Source of the DNA: CAZOBJ01 sp964577825
GTDB lineage: Bacteria; Planctomycetota; SZUA-567; JAFGNG01
DNA length: 64,000 nt
Direction of reading: 5' to 3'
Assembly: GCA_964577825.1 (NCBI GenBank)
Contig: CAZOBJ010000003.1
Span: 7,372-71,371 of the forward strand
Part shown: in pieces, positions 52,876 through 62,495 of the stretch
How positions within the stretch are numbered: position 1 is the first letter of the stretch
How the letters are laid out: each line of letters begins with the position of its first letter
Notes under the pieces: model-generated
What the model saw: the letters and a program-made list of their open reading frames with translations, nothing else
Database searches by the model: none
Told to the model about the DNA's origin: nothing
Program-made: the position numbers and the translations under genes

Positions 52876-53787
52876 CTACTCCCCTTGCGCCGAGAGCAGC
52901 CCTTGGTCGACCAGAAACTCCCGCGCCACGTCTTCCTCGCGGCGCTTCTCTTCGTCCACTGCATAATTGAGCCGCTGCATGGACTTCGTGTCAATACGTC
53001 CGGCCAGCAGATTCAGTGTTTCGCGTAGCTCGGGGTACTTCTCCAGGGCGTCTTGGCGCACCACGAACGCGGCGTCGTAGGGCGGGAAGAACCTCTTGTC
53101 GTCTTCCAGGATCTTCAGATTGAACTTGTCGATGCGCCCGTCCGTGGTGAAGGCGTCGATCACGTCGACCTCGCCCTCCTTGCACGCCCGGTACATGAGG
53201 CCGATGGCCAGCTGCTTGGGCGGGGTCTCGAATTCGAACCCATAGTGCTCCACCAGGCCTGGGTACCCGTCCTGGCGGTCCAGGAAGGCCGGGTCGAACC
53301 CGGCCTGCAACGCGTCCGTGTGCTCCTCCAGGTCCGAGATCTTCTCGATGCCCAACTCCTCGGCCTGTTCCGCGCGCATGGTGAGAGAATAGGCGTTCTC
53401 GAACCCGAGGGGCTTGAGCCATTCCAGATCGAACTCTTCCGGGTAGACTCGCTTCACATGCGCATAGATCTCCTCGGGCGGCTCGCCCTGGTACGTGTTG
53501 TCCAGGATGTCCGTATAGCCCGTTCCCGTATAGTCCGGGTACAGGCTCAGCTCGCCGCGCTGGATCATCTTGATCGGCAGGTTCGTCTGTAGGTGGAACT
53601 TGCGCGTGACCCGCAGGTCCAAGCGATCTTCGATGAGCTGCGCGGCCATCTCGCCGAGGATCGTCTGCTCGGTGAAGTTCTTGCCGCCGACCACCAGGTC
53701 GCCGCGCTGTCCGCGCGTCCCGAAATATACAGCCACCCCGATCAGCACCACCACCACGACGACGAAGAGAATCCGTGCCATCTTCAT
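52876..53787 (-). CDS. OpuC-type glycine betaine/quaternary amine ABC transporter, substrate-binding protein
   Basis: 303 residues. An N-terminal hydrophobic segment (RILFVVVVVVLIGVAVYFGT) without a lipobox Cys anchors or exports it. The binding domain begins LVVGGKNFTEQTILGEMAAQ, the OpuAC/OsmF family signature, with ELSLYPDYTGTGYTDIL and DVIDAFTTDGRIDKF typical of betaine/choline/carnitine binders. Aromatic residues for a cation cage are present (Tyr in PDYTGTGY) but cannot be placed exactly. The ATG at 53787 follows AGGGGGTG. It is third in the ABC operon after the ATPase and permease. The ligand is likely a quaternary ammonium osmolyte. Confidence 0.9.
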   Translation of the reverse strand: MKMARILFVVVVVVLIGVAVYFGTRGQRGDLVVGGKNFTEQTILGEMAAQLIEDRLDLRVTRKFHLQTNLPIKMIQRGELSLYPDYTGTGYTDILDNTYQGEPPEEIYAHVKRVYPEEFDLEWLKPLGFENAYSLTMRAEQAEELGIEKISDLEEHTDALQAGFDPAFLDRQDGYPGLVEHYGFEFETPPKQLAIGLMYRACKEGEVDVIDAFTTDGRIDKFNLKILEDDKRFFPPYDAAFVVRQDALEKYPELRETLNLLAGRIDTKSMQRLNYAVDEEKRREEDVAREFLVDQGLLSAQGE

Positions 53788-53808
53788 CTCAGCACCCCCT
53801 GTCCAGGA

Positions 53809-54486
53809 TTATGCCCCGGCCTGCGCGCTTCCCTTGTCCTCGCGCATGCCCGCCGGCGTGAACAACCATTCGCCCACCGAAAGCACCCAGTCCAGGAGCA
53901 GCGCCAGGCCCATGGCCGGCAGCGCCCCCGCGAAAATCAGTGCGTCCTCGGCGCGGTCGATCCCGATCCAGATGAGCTCGCCCAGCCCGCCCGCGCCCAC
54001 CACGCCGCCCAGGGTGGCCACGCCCACGCAGATCACCGTGGAGGTGCGCACGCCCGCCATGATGATGGGCACGGACAGGGGCAGCTCCACGCGGAATAGG
54101 ATCTCGCGGCTGGTCATGCCCATGGCGCGCGCGGTCTCGGTGATTGCGGGATCGATGTTGCGCACGCCGGTGTAGCTGTTGCGCACGATGGGCAAGAGCG
54201 CGTACAAGAAGAGCGCGGCGATGGCCGCCTTGGGACCCGCCCCCAAGAGCGGGACCATCAGGCCCACGAGCGCGAGGCTGGGCAGGGTCTGGATCACGCC
54301 CACGATGCCGAGGACCACCTTGTCCGCGCGTTTCGCCCGGGTGAGAATCAGGCCCACCGGCACGGCCAGCACGATGGCCATGCCCATGGCCGCCATGGTC
54401 AGGTACACATGCTCGCCCAGAGCGTTGAGAATCTCCCCGCCCCGCTCCTGCAGAAAACTCTTCAGCCCTTGCCAAAAGGCGCTCAC
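53809..54486 (-). CDS. OpuC-type ABC transporter permease
   Basis: 225 residues with five to six membrane helices, ProW/OpuCB family. The coupling-helix region contains the EAA-like [40 protein letters not shown] near the end is the usual Gly/Ala-rich permease block. A single permease gene suffices for this class as a homodimer. Its start overlaps the stop of the ATPase gene (ATGA), so subunit ratios are probably set by coupled translation. It is followed by the binding-protein gene after 21 bases. Confidence 0.93.
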   Translation of the reverse strand: MSAFWQGLKSFLQERGGEILNALGEHVYLTMAAMGMAIVLAVPVGLILTRAKRADKVVLGIVGVIQTLPSLALVGLMVPLLGAGPKAAIAALFLYALLPIVRNSYTGVRNIDPAITETARAMGMTSREILFRVELPLSVPIIMAGVRTSTVICVGVATLGGVVGAGGLGELIWIGIDRAEDALIFAGALPAMGLALLLDWVLSVGEWLFTPAGMREDKGSAQAGA

Positions 54487-55466
54487 CTCTCCTCCCCCAG
54501 CTCACCGAGCACTGCGCCGACCGCCTGTAGCAAGTCGTCCTTGTGCAGCTCTCCCATGTACTCCTTGCCTCGATACACGGGCAAGTCACCGCGGCCGGTC
54601 TTCTTGAAAAGGTCCAGCGCGCCCACCAGAGACATGCGGGCGCCCAGCCGCTCCTCGGGCGGCGGCCCCTCGGGGGCCTGTTCGGGGCGCTCCTGTTCCT
54701 TGAGGATGGTGCGCACCGATCGCGTGAGGAGCGAGAGCTGAAACCGCTGCTGACCCAGAAACTGGTCCACGAACTCGTTGGCCGGCTTCTCCACGAGCTC
54801 GGCCGGCGGGGCGACTTGCTGGAGCCGGCCTTCGTCGAGCATGGCGATCCGGTCGCCCATCTTCACCGCTTCGAACACGTCGTGGGTCACGAACAGGATC
54901 GTCTTCTGGATCTCGCTTTCGAGCTCCAGGAACTCGTTCTGAAGCCCGTCCCGGGTGATCGGGTCGAGCGCCCCGAACGGCTCGTCCATGAGCACGATGG
55001 GCGGGTCGGCGGCCAGGGCGCGGGCCACACCCACGCGCTGCTTCTGCCCGCCGCTCAGTTGCGCGGGATATCGGTCGCGAAAGGAGTCGGGGTCCAGGCC
55101 GACCATGTCCAGGAGCTTGTCGACCCGTTCGGCGATCTTGTCCGGTTGCCATTTCAGGAGCCTGGGAACCACGCCGATGTTGCCGCCCACGCTCATGTGC
55201 GGGAACAGGCCGATGTGCTGGATCGCGTACCCCATCCGCCGGCGCAGCTTGATGGGGTTCTCTTGCTGGATGTCGCGGCCCTGCACGGTGATGGTGCCCC
55301 TGGTGGGTTCGATGAGGCGGTTGACCATCTTCATGGTGGTGGTCTTGCCGCTGCCGCTGGTGCCCAACAACACCAGGGTCTCGCCCTCGGCCACCTCCAG
55401 GTTGAGGTCACAGACCGCCTGCACGTCGCCGGGGAAGACCTTCCACACCTCTTCGAACCGAATCAT
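54483..55466 (-). CDS. OpuC-type ABC transporter ATP-binding protein
   Basis: 327 residues. Walker [15 protein letters not shown]-loop in [18 protein letters not shown], signature LSGGQKQRV, Walker [14 protein letters not shown], and the switch His in [29 protein letters not shown] matches the ProV/OpuCA group. A C-terminal part of about 90 residues has one CBS-like unit ([20 protein letters not shown]) where ProV-type proteins normally have a pair, so osmotic/ionic sensing may be altered. The ATG at 55466 overlaps the stop of the SAM-methyltransferase gene, tying transporter and enzyme together. Confidence 0.94.
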   Translation of the reverse strand: MIRFEEVWKVFPGDVQAVCDLNLEVAEGETLVLLGTSGSGKTTTMKMVNRLIEPTRGTITVQGRDIQQENPIKLRRRMGYAIQHIGLFPHMSVGGNIGVVPRLLKWQPDKIAERVDKLLDMVGLDPDSFRDRYPAQLSGGQKQRVGVARALAADPPIVLMDEPFGALDPITRDGLQNEFLELESEIQKTILFVTHDVFEAVKMGDRIAMLDEGRLQQVAPPAELVEKPANEFVDQFLGQQRFQLSLLTRSVRTILKEQERPEQAPEGPPPEERLGARMSLVGALDLFKKTGRGDLPVYRGKEYMGELHKDDLLQAVGAVLGELGEER

Positions 55467-56776
55467 GTCTGGGGGCCGCCCTCCGTCTTGTCCACCTCCA
55501 GGATGCCGCACAGCCCGTGCCCGGCCCCGCACCCGGTCTGAAGCTGCATGACGATGTTGCGCAGCGTGTAGCCGAGCTGCGGCTCGATCACGTTCTCTCG
55601 CGGCAGGCCCACGCCCATCCAGCCCACGCCCTCCACCACGCGCCGCATGCGCACCATGGCCTCCACCAGGGGCCGGGGGTAAGTGGGCAGGGGCGGCGGG
55701 GGCTCGGTGCGCAGCGTGCCCGCGGTCTCGTCGTAATCGCTCAACAGAGCCTGCACATAATCGATCAGCGTGTTCCAGCACGCCTGCAGGTGCTCGAAGT
55801 AGTTGTTGAGGAAGTCGAAGCCCCGCCGGGGCACGTAGTCCAGCTTCACCGTGGCGAGGTCCGTGCGCGTGTTCGCCTCGTGCAGGGAGTTGACCGTCCG
55901 GCGCATCGGCTGCGCGTGCGGGTTGTACTCCCCGGTGTCCATGTGCCGGCCCGTGAGCACGGACCGGTCGAAGTACACGAGCGGGCGGATGGACACGCCG
56001 GCGCGTTCCGAGGCCTGGGCCACGACGGCCTCGGCCTCCTGGCGGCTCATCAGGCGCAGGAGCAGATGCTGCAGCTCGTCGCGGCGAGCCTCGCGCTCCT
56101 CTTCCTCGTAGATGTAGCTGACGATGTAGTCCATGTTCCGGTGCTCGGCGAGGTCGTTCGTCCACAGCGTCTGCCACTCGTAGGAGTACCGGCCCAGCCA
56201 GTCGCACACGATCAGGCAGTAGTCATCCGTGCGCTGCGCGATATCCGCGAGCAGGCGCACCGCGGTCTCGTCCTCGTTGTGGTGGCTGAAGGTGCCGTAG
56301 CTCGTGAAGTACAGGTCATACGGCGCCTCGGACGGGTCCAGGGGCAGGCCCTCGGTGAAGTCGGCTTGCTCGAAGCTGACCTTGGGGTTGCGCCCGTAGA
56401 TGCCCCGCGCTTGCGCCAGGAGGTCGGGGCTCAGGTCCACGCCGCGGTACGCGCCCAGCACGTCCGGGGTGAGCAGGTCGACCTCCGAGTCCTCCAGGTT
56501 GCTCTCGCGCTCGCGCACGCCGGTGAGCAGCTCGAAGCCGTCCGCGCTGCCGCAGCCGAGGTCCATGATGCGCAGCCTGCGCATGCGCCGGCGCACCCGG
56601 CCCAGCAGCCGGATCAGGTGCGGTTGCAGGAACTGGCGGGTGACCTCGTCCTCCCAGTACTGGCGTACGTTGTCGTACTTGCCCACCAGCCCGGTCTTCT
56701 TGGCGTACAGGCCGCTGGAGACGGCCTCGCGGTACGCGGCCATCTGTTCGTTCGGGGCCGGACCTTCATCGGACAT
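55463..56776 (-). CDS. Class I SAM-dependent methyltransferase with a long C-terminal extension
   Basis: 437 residues. The SAM fold lies at about 50-220, with motif [18 protein letters not shown], the acidic second strand [28 protein letters not shown] and a [15 protein letters not shown] block. The last 200 residues are a separate helical/beta domain ([40 protein letters not shown]) not seen in generic methyltransferases. The substrate is not readable. Position between two MttB-family genes and an OpuC ABC operon, with an ATGA overlap to the ATPase, suggests an N-methylated amine as substrate or product (inference). The ATG is followed by a charged N-terminus; there is no export signal. Confidence 0.8.
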   Translation of the reverse strand: MSDEGPAPNEQMAAYREAVSSGLYAKKTGLVGKYDNVRQYWEDEVTRQFLQPHLIRLLGRVRRRMRRLRIMDLGCGSADGFELLTGVRERESNLEDSEVDLLTPDVLGAYRGVDLSPDLLAQARGIYGRNPKVSFEQADFTEGLPLDPSEAPYDLYFTSYGTFSHHNEDETAVRLLADIAQRTDDYCLIVCDWLGRYSYEWQTLWTNDLAEHRNMDYIVSYIYEEEEREARRDELQHLLLRLMSRQEAEAVVAQASERAGVSIRPLVYFDRSVLTGRHMDTGEYNPHAQPMRRTVNSLHEANTRTDLATVKLDYVPRRGFDFLNNYFEHLQACWNTLIDYVQALLSDYDETAGTLRTEPPPPLPTYPRPLVEAMVRMRRVVEGVGWMGVGLPRENVIEPQLGYTLRNIVMQLQTGCGAGHGLCGILEVDKTEGGPQT

Positions 56777-56797
56777 GAACCGGTTCTCCTCGTCTGC

Positions 56798-58276
56798 TCA
56801 CGCGCCGAGGGCCGCGGGAAGCACGCCCGGCACCTCGCGGCGGATCTGTTCGCGCACCTCGTCGGGAAGCGGCTTGCGCGGCGCGTCCCACAGCTCGCGC
56901 ACGCGCTCGTGGGCCGCGCGCAGCGCGCCGCCCTCTTCGTGTTCGAGCGGATAGCGCACGTACACCGGGTCCACGCTGGGCAGGGGCAGATGGTACATGA
57001 ACGTCTTGTGGTCCGTTCCCATGACCTCCCGGACCATGCCCAGCACGTCGGCCTGGCGGTCCTCGCGCACGTCGCTCTCGCGCAGCATCCACTTCACCAT
57101 ACCGATGTGCGCGTCGTCAAGGACCGCCTGCTCCGGACAGAACACGTTCGTGCGCTCCAGCAGCCCGAAGGCGTAATGGATGTACTGCGCGCCGCTGCGC
57201 GGCATGGACAGGTGCGTGAGCATCTTCTCGGCCGTGGCCTGGATGCCCGGAACCGACGCATCGGCCACCCCGGCCGTGGAGTAGCACGGCAGCCCGTAGA
57301 ACCGGGCCATCTGCACGCAGTCCCAGTTGTAGTGGTTGAACTCCGGCGCGCCGTACATGTCGCTGAGGGTGTCCAGCCGCGTACGCACGGGCACACTGCC
57401 GTACAACACGGGGGCGCCCTCGCTCGCGAGCTGGCACAGGGCCACCCCGGCCAGGATTTCGGCGTTGATCTGCGCGACCATGCCGAACTCGTGGAAGGGC
57501 GCCGTGGCCCCGGCCATGGGCGAGCTCGAGATCACCACGGGCACCCCTTCGCGCGCGATGGCCATGAGCTTGGCCGCAGTGTCCTCGACCACCTGGAGCG
57601 GGCTCTTGATCACACAGGTGATGAAACTGAGGACCGGGTTCTTGCGGAACGCCTCCTCGCCCCCGGCCACGATCCGCCCGAGCCGCAGCACGTCCGCCAA
57701 TCGCTCGGTCTTGGTGAGCCCGGCCTGCACGTGCTTGGTGATGTTGTCGAGGCTCGCGAGGTACTTGTTCACGTCTTTGTTGTCTTCGGTGACCTCCGCG
57801 TCGCGGATGTTTACGCACCGGATGAAGGCGTCGAGATGCTCGAGGTGCTCGGCCAGGTGCGCGGCCGCGCGCAGCCGTTCGATGGAGCCCTCGCGGCGGG
57901 TGAGGGTGGGCCGGTCGCCCTCGAAGCTCACCTCCAGCCACACGTTCGTCTCCGCGCCGCTCACGAACCGCACACGGGGCTCGTGCGCGTCGAGCACCAG
58001 CCGGTTGGCCGGGTCGCGCGCGCCCAGGGTCACGGTGGACGGGGCGCTGTCCAGCGCGCGGTCCACGAGCGCGCCGTCCAGACGCACCCGCGGGGCGCCA
58101 TCGCCTTCCTCCACGCGTGCGCCCGCCTTGCGGAAAAGCTCGGCGGCCTGCGGGTTGTAGCACAGCAGGCCCGGATCCTCCAAGAGCTGCCGGCTTGTGG
58201 CGTCCACGAGCCGCACCTGCGCCTCGGAGAGCCGCTCGTGCGGGCGGGCCACCAGTACGCCCTCGCGCTCTTCCAT
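56798..58276 (-). CDS. MttB-family (trimethylamine/betaine) methyltransferase, no pyrrolysine, first copy
   Basis: 492 residues, TIM-barrel MttB superfamily. LLEDPGLLCYNPQAAELFRK near the N-terminus, VRFVSGAETNVWLEV, ARGSGAQ-like PRSGAQYIHYAFGLLERTN and the barrel strands GVPVVISSSPMAGATAPF mark the family. Canonical MttB carries an in-frame UAG (pyrrolysine); none is needed here, so it belongs with MtgB-like glycine-betaine or other quaternary-amine methyltransferases that pass a methyl group to a corrinoid protein. The C-terminus (GTDHKTFMYHLPLPS) departs from the second copy. The ATG at 58276 follows CGAGGAGATC. It is 31 bases after the other copy. No corrinoid protein gene is in the window. 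Confidence 0.87.
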   Translation of the reverse strand: MEEREGVLVARPHERLSEAQVRLVDATSRQLLEDPGLLCYNPQAAELFRKAGARVEEGDGAPRVRLDGALVDRALDSAPSTVTLGARDPANRLVLDAHEPRVRFVSGAETNVWLEVSFEGDRPTLTRREGSIERLRAAAHLAEHLEHLDAFIRCVNIRDAEVTEDNKDVNKYLASLDNITKHVQAGLTKTERLADVLRLGRIVAGGEEAFRKNPVLSFITCVIKSPLQVVEDTAAKLMAIAREGVPVVISSSPMAGATAPFHEFGMVAQINAEILAGVALCQLASEGAPVLYGSVPVRTRLDTLSDMYGAPEFNHYNWDCVQMARFYGLPCYSTAGVADASVPGIQATAEKMLTHLSMPRSGAQYIHYAFGLLERTNVFCPEQAVLDDAHIGMVKWMLRESDVREDRQADVLGMVREVMGTDHKTFMYHLPLPSVDPVYVRYPLEHEEGGALRAAHERVRELWDAPRKPLPDEVREQIRREVPGVLPAALGA

Positions 58277-58307
58277 GTCACGATCTCCTCGGTCCGGCGG
58301 GCCGGGC

Positions 58308-59795
58308 TCATACGCCGCCCGCGTCCGCCACAATGTTCGGAAAGCTCTTGAGCGCCTCCTGGCGCACCCGCGGATCCAACCGCGTTTCCGCCGGACGGGC
58401 GCGCAGCTCCTGCACAAACGCGCGGGCCCGCTGCATGGCCACGTCGACATCCGGGTTCTGTTCGCGCTTCTCTCGGCCGGCCAGCGCGGGCACGAAGAAC
58501 TCGTCGCGCATATGGCGCACGGTGTGCTCCTCGGCCACGAACGTGGCGCCCGGGCCCCGGTCGACGAGCAGGTCCAGCGCCAGGGTGTCGTCGGTCACTT
58601 CCACGCCGCGCAGCACCCGCTGGCACATGCCCAGGATCTCGTTGTCCACGACGAGCTTCTCGTAGCTTACGGTCAGGTCGGCCTCCAGCAGCCCGGCGAT
58701 GTCGTGGATGTAATTCGCCCCGCTCATGGCTACGAGCAGGCTCGAGATGGCGCTCTCGTACGCGGCCTGCACGTTCATGGCCTTGGCGTCGCTCGTGCCG
58801 CCCGTGGAATACAGGGGCAGCTCGAAGTGCTGGGCGAGCTGGGAGACGGCCGCGTTGATCATGGCTCGCTCCACGCCGCCGCCCACGTGGTCCATGGTCC
58901 GCAGGTTCGTGATGCTGCCCACGCTCCCGCAGATCGCCGGCGCGCCGCGGTTGACGCTCTGTACGAGCGCCACGCCCGCCAGCGTCTCGGCGATGTGCAC
59001 GAGGATGTTGCCCGCCAGCGTCACCGGAGACGTGGTCCCGCAGATCGGCTCGGTGGGTACGACCACGGGCAGGCCCTTTTGCGCGAGGTAACAGGTCATC
59101 TCGCCGTAGTCCTCGTCCACTTTGAAAGGGCTGATCATGAGTGTGATGAAGCTCACGAACGGGCGCTCGCGCAATGCCTGCGCGCCGCCCGCGACCGCCT
59201 CGGAGAGGCGCACCGCCTCGCAGCAGCCGGCCATGGAGTACACCCCGCCCATCACGTGCTTGGTGGTGTGGTCCAGGGAGTGGAAGAACCGGTTCACGTC
59301 GATGTCGTCGCGGTTCTCGATGTCGTTGGGGAACACGTTGATCGTGAACACGTGGATGTGCTCGAGCGCGTCGACCATGCGCGCGTTCAATGCCACGTCC
59401 GCGAGCGTGGACGGCCGCCGCTCGCCCGTGTCCGGGTCGAGCACGTAGATCGCGGTGCCGCCCGTGCCGTAGTGGACCCGCGCGTCTTCCAGGACCGCGT
59501 CGCACTCGCCGTCGCGCGAGTACAGGGTCACCGAGCTCGGGGCCGCGGACAGCGCGTCCTCGACCAGGCTGCGCGGGAGCTTGACGATCGACTCCTCGCC
59601 GAGCTCGGCGCCCGCGGCCTGGAGCGCCCCGCGCGCGCTCGGGGAGTACACGGCCACGCCCGAGCGCTCCAGCACGGCGAACGCGGCGTCGGCGATCTTG
59701 CGGACATCCGCCTCGGACAAGGGCCGGTACAGGCCTGCACGCAGGCCGGGCACTTCATGCGCAAGTGTTGTCAAGTCAGGATCCTCTCTATGCAT
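58308..59795 (-). CDS. MttB-family (trimethylamine/betaine) methyltransferase, no pyrrolysine, second copy
   Basis: 495 residues. Closer to the family norm than its neighbour: VLERSGVAVYSPSARGALQA, VHYGTGGTAIYVLDPDTGER, STGGTSDAKAMNVQAAYESA at the active-site strand, NYIHDIAGLLEADLTVSYEK, and the C-terminal ATFVAEEHTVRHMRDEFFVP, which corresponds to the GHFLGxxHTxxHxR ending of MttB/MtgB. The frame is unbroken by any UAG, so it is a non-pyrrolysine member. The likely reaction is demethylation of a quaternary amine with methyl transfer to a Co(I) corrinoid. The start was placed at ATG 59795 (HREDPDLTT); the SD is weak and an upstream in-frame start exists. The tandem copies probably act on different amines. 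Confidence 0.87.
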   Translation of the reverse strand: MHREDPDLTTLAHEVPGLRAGLYRPLSEADVRKIADAAFAVLERSGVAVYSPSARGALQAAGAELGEESIVKLPRSLVEDALSAAPSSVTLYSRDGECDAVLEDARVHYGTGGTAIYVLDPDTGERRPSTLADVALNARMVDALEHIHVFTINVFPNDIENRDDIDVNRFFHSLDHTTKHVMGGVYSMAGCCEAVRLSEAVAGGAQALRERPFVSFITLMISPFKVDEDYGEMTCYLAQKGLPVVVPTEPICGTTSPVTLAGNILVHIAETLAGVALVQSVNRGAPAICGSVGSITNLRTMDHVGGGVERAMINAAVSQLAQHFELPLYSTGGTSDAKAMNVQAAYESAISSLLVAMSGANYIHDIAGLLEADLTVSYEKLVVDNEILGMCQRVLRGVEVTDDTLALDLLVDRGPGATFVAEEHTVRHMRDEFFVPALAGREKREQNPDVDVAMQRARAFVQELRARPAETRLDPRVRQEALKSFPNIVADAGGV

Positions 59796-59831
59796 GGTCT
59801 CATGTGCGGCGCCGCATGCGCAGCGCGGCAC

Positions 59832-61202
59832 TCACAGCCGCCGGGCGGCCACCAGCGCCTCTGCGCCGCCCTGGGCGAAGCGCTCGCGCGCCTCTCGTCC
59901 CGGGCAGCGCCCCTCTTCCAGCCGCGCGGTCAAGGGCGCGAGGAACGCCTCTTCCCCACGCTCGCGGTTCTTGAGTCCTTCCGTGGCCCGATCCAGCATG
60001 GTCCGCACGAGCTCGGCGACCGGGCGGCCGGCCACCCGGGCCTGCAGCCCGTCGCGGCACGCGGCGTCGCGGCCCGCGCGCAGGGCCTCCCAGTCGTAGT
60101 CGCGCACCGCCTCCCAGGCCCGGTCCAGGTCCGAGACGAGCCCCAGCGTGAGCGCGGCTATGCAGGAAAGATCCGCGGGCGGCTGCTGGTCGCAGGCGCG
60201 GTTCTCCACGGTGTAGTACCGGCTCACCCGCGCGGTGTACCAGTAGCAGGAGCTGTGCAGATCGATGTCCTCGGGCAGGGGCCGCACGCGCACGGGGTTG
60301 CCCGCCAGGTCGCGGCCCTCGGCCTCGGTTTGGGCGAAGTAGTCGGCGAAGCTCTCGTACCCGGGCAGGACCACGGGCCCGGCCTCGCGCTTCACGTAGA
60401 TGGGCCGGTACGCGGCGATGGCGTCCACATACTCGTCCAGGTCGCGGAAGGCCCTCGGCGGCAAGCCGGAGCGCGCGCGCGCGGGCTCCCACCAGTCCCA
60501 CAGCTTCTCGGCCACGGACAGGTACTCCGGGTCGGCGCGTCCGCGCCATACGCTCGAGTCCGCGGTGAGCGCGATCTGCGCGGGCGCGTAGGCGTTGAGC
60601 ACGTTCACGGCGCGCACGGCCTCGTGCATGTCCACGCCCACGTGCACGTGGCTGGCAGCGTTGACCGTGAAGAGCAGCACATCGTCGCCCTGGTCCTTGG
60701 ACAGGACCCGGTTCGAGGGGCAGACCTTGTCCCACACCCCGGAGCGCGACTGGTTCATGAGGAGCGCCTGCCCGGGCGCGCTCACCGGCTGGATGCCGTA
60801 GCCCAGGAAGTAGGCGCCCTGCGCGTCGCTGAACTCGCGAAGCAGGGCGCGCAGCTCCTGGATGCCCCGATCCAGGGCGAACAGGTCTCCGGCATGCGCG
60901 AGGCTGAACTCCGGCTTGCAGTACCCCGTCTCGCAGCTCGCCACGGTGTCGTTGCGCTCGCCGGGCCGGCGCGCGCCCACGGGCTTGCCGCTGACCTCGT
61001 CCCGGTTCACGGACCAGCCCTTGCCCTCCAGGAACCGCCACAGCGCGTCCACGGATTCGCGGTCCGCGGCCGCGCCGTCCGCGCGCACGAGCGGGAACTT
61101 GAGCTCCGCGCCCACGCGCCGCTCGAACCGGCGCGGATCGCCCACGGCCCGGCGGAATCGCTCCAGAAACCAGTCGCGAACCGAGGTCGCCGACTGCGTC
61201 AC
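59832..61202 (-). CDS. Glutamate-cysteine ligase family (GCS2-type) enzyme
   Basis: 456 residues. GAELKFPLV near the start, ETGYCKPEFSLAH (the family's acidic metal/glutamate site), ASHVHVGVDMHEAVRAVNVL and ALTADSSVWRG are GCS2 hallmarks. DIDLHSSCYWYTARVSRYYT follows. Such enzymes activate the gamma-carboxyl of glutamate with ATP to a gamma-glutamyl phosphate and join it to cysteine or another amine (GshA/EgtA/YbdK group). The start is GTG at 61202 behind AGGAAAGGAATCC; it overlaps the proA stop (GTGA), so translation is coupled. No gshB follows. The acceptor amine is therefore open, and ProA upstream makes a gamma-glutamyl-phosphate theme notable. Confidence 0.85.
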   Translation of the reverse strand: MTQSATSVRDWFLERFRRAVGDPRRFERRVGAELKFPLVRADGAAADRESVDALWRFLEGKGWSVNRDEVSGKPVGARRPGERNDTVASCETGYCKPEFSLAHAGDLFALDRGIQELRALLREFSDAQGAYFLGYGIQPVSAPGQALLMNQSRSGVWDKVCPSNRVLSKDQGDDVLLFTVNAASHVHVGVDMHEAVRAVNVLNAYAPAQIALTADSSVWRGRADPEYLSVAEKLWDWWEPARARSGLPPRAFRDLDEYVDAIAAYRPIYVKREAGPVVLPGYESFADYFAQTEAEGRDLAGNPVRVRPLPEDIDLHSSCYWYTARVSRYYTVENRACDQQPPADLSCIAALTLGLVSDLDRAWEAVRDYDWEALRAGRDAACRDGLQARVAGRPVAELVRTMLDRATEGLKNRERGEEAFLAPLTARLEEGRCPGREARERFAQGGAEALVAARRL

Positions 61203-62467
61203 CGGGATTCCTTTCCTGTCCTTCGATGGGGGCCCATCACGTGCCCCGCGCCCTGGATGACGAACTTGTAGCTCGTGAGCTCCTCCAGGCCCATGGGGCC
61301 GCGCGCGTGCAGCTTGTCCGTGGAGATGCCGATCTCCGCGCCCATGCCCAGAGAAGCCCCGTCGCAGAACATGGTGCTGGCGTTCACGAGCACCACCGCC
61401 GAGTCGACCGCCTCCACGAAGCGCCGGGCCCGGCCCGCGTCCTTGGTCACGATCGCGTCGGTGTGGTGCGAGCCATAGGTCTGGATGTGGTCGGCCGCCT
61501 GGTCGAGGCCGTCCACGACGCGCACGGCCACCACCAGGTCCAGGTACTCGGTGCGCCAGTCCTCTTCGTCCGCTGGCTCCACGTCCCGGGCGGCGGCCCG
61601 GGTCCGCGCGCATCCGCGCACTTGCACGCCGTTGGCCTGGAACGCCTCCACGATTCGCGCGAGGTCCGCCTCTCGGTCGGCGTGCACGAGCAGGGTCTCC
61701 ATGGCGTTGCACACCTCGGGCATCAGGCACTTCGAGTCGAGCGCGATGTCGAGGCCCTGGTCCAGGTCCGCGTCGCGGTCCAGGTACACGTGGCACACGC
61801 CCGCGAAGTGCTTCACCACCGGGATGCGGCTCTGCTCGGCCACCGCGCCGATGAGCCCCTTGCCGCCCCGGGGGATCACGAGGTCGATGCAGTCGTCCAT
61901 TTGCAGCAGGGCGTTCACGTCCTCGTGCGAGCCGCTGACCACCTGCACGGCCCCCTGCGGCAGATCGGCCTCGTCCAGGGCCTCGGCCCACAAGCGCCCC
62001 AGGAGCGCGTTGCACGCGCGCGCCTCGGACCCGCCGCGCAGGATGGCCGCGTTGCCCGCCTTCAGACAGAAGGCGCCGGCGTTCACCGTCACGTGCGGCC
62101 GCGCCTCGTAGATCATCAGAATCACCCCCAGCGGCACGCGCACCCGCGCGACTTGCAGGCCGCTGGGGCGGGTCTCTTCGCGGATCTTGGCGCCCACGGG
62201 GTCGGGCAGGTCCGCGATGCGGCGCAGGCTCTCCACGCGGCTGCGGATCTTCGCCTCGCCGAACCGCAGGCGATTGACAAGCGCTGCGGCCAGGCCCTGG
62301 TCCTGCGCGGCCTTCAGGTCCTCTTCGTTCGCGGACAGGATCTCCTGGGCGCTACCCTCCAGGCGCCGGGCCATGGCGAGCAGGGCCGCGTTCTTCGCCT
62401 CCGTGGAGGCACGGGCCAAGTGCGGCACGAGCGCGCGGGCCTGCTGGGCAACGGTTCGCGGCTCCAT
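61199..62467 (-). CDS. proA: Gamma-glutamyl phosphate reductase
   Basis: 422 residues, standard length. NADPH-dependent reduction of glutamate-5-phosphate to the semialdehyde in proline synthesis. Motifs: RVPLGVILMIYEARPHVTVN, LKAGNAAILRGGSEA, DLVIPRGGKGLI, the catalytic Cys in MPEVCNAMETLLVH, and GPMGLEELTSYKFVI at the end. The ATG at 62467 was chosen because the upstream frame belongs to another reading. There is no proB next to it; instead a GCS2-type ligase is translationally coupled downstream. An insertion rich in Arg and Ala (residues near 285-300, TRAAARDVEPADEE) is slightly longer than usual. Confidence 0.95.
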   Translation of the reverse strand: MEPRTVAQQARALVPHLARASTEAKNAALLAMARRLEGSAQEILSANEEDLKAAQDQGLAAALVNRLRFGEAKIRSRVESLRRIADLPDPVGAKIREETRPSGLQVARVRVPLGVILMIYEARPHVTVNAGAFCLKAGNAAILRGGSEARACNALLGRLWAEALDEADLPQGAVQVVSGSHEDVNALLQMDDCIDLVIPRGGKGLIGAVAEQSRIPVVKHFAGVCHVYLDRDADLDQGLDIALDSKCLMPEVCNAMETLLVHADREADLARIVEAFQANGVQVRGCARTRAAARDVEPADEEDWRTEYLDLVVAVRVVDGLDQAADHIQTYGSHHTDAIVTKDAGRARRFVEAVDSAVVLVNASTMFCDGASLGMGAEIGISTDKLHARGPMGLEELTSYKFVIQGAGHVMGPHRRTGKESR

Positions 62468-62495
62468 AGTCCGTCTCCGTACCGTTGGTCCGCTA

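Noticed and set aside
56798..59795. Pyrrolysine (in-frame UAG) in the MttB genes
   Set aside because: Both frames are full-length without any internal stop, so they are non-Pyl family members.
55517..61271. Very long plus-strand frames opposite the methyltransferase genes
   Set aside because: They are rich in His, Ala, Arg, Gly and Val runs typical of antisense of GC-biased codons; the minus strand holds clear enzyme motifs.
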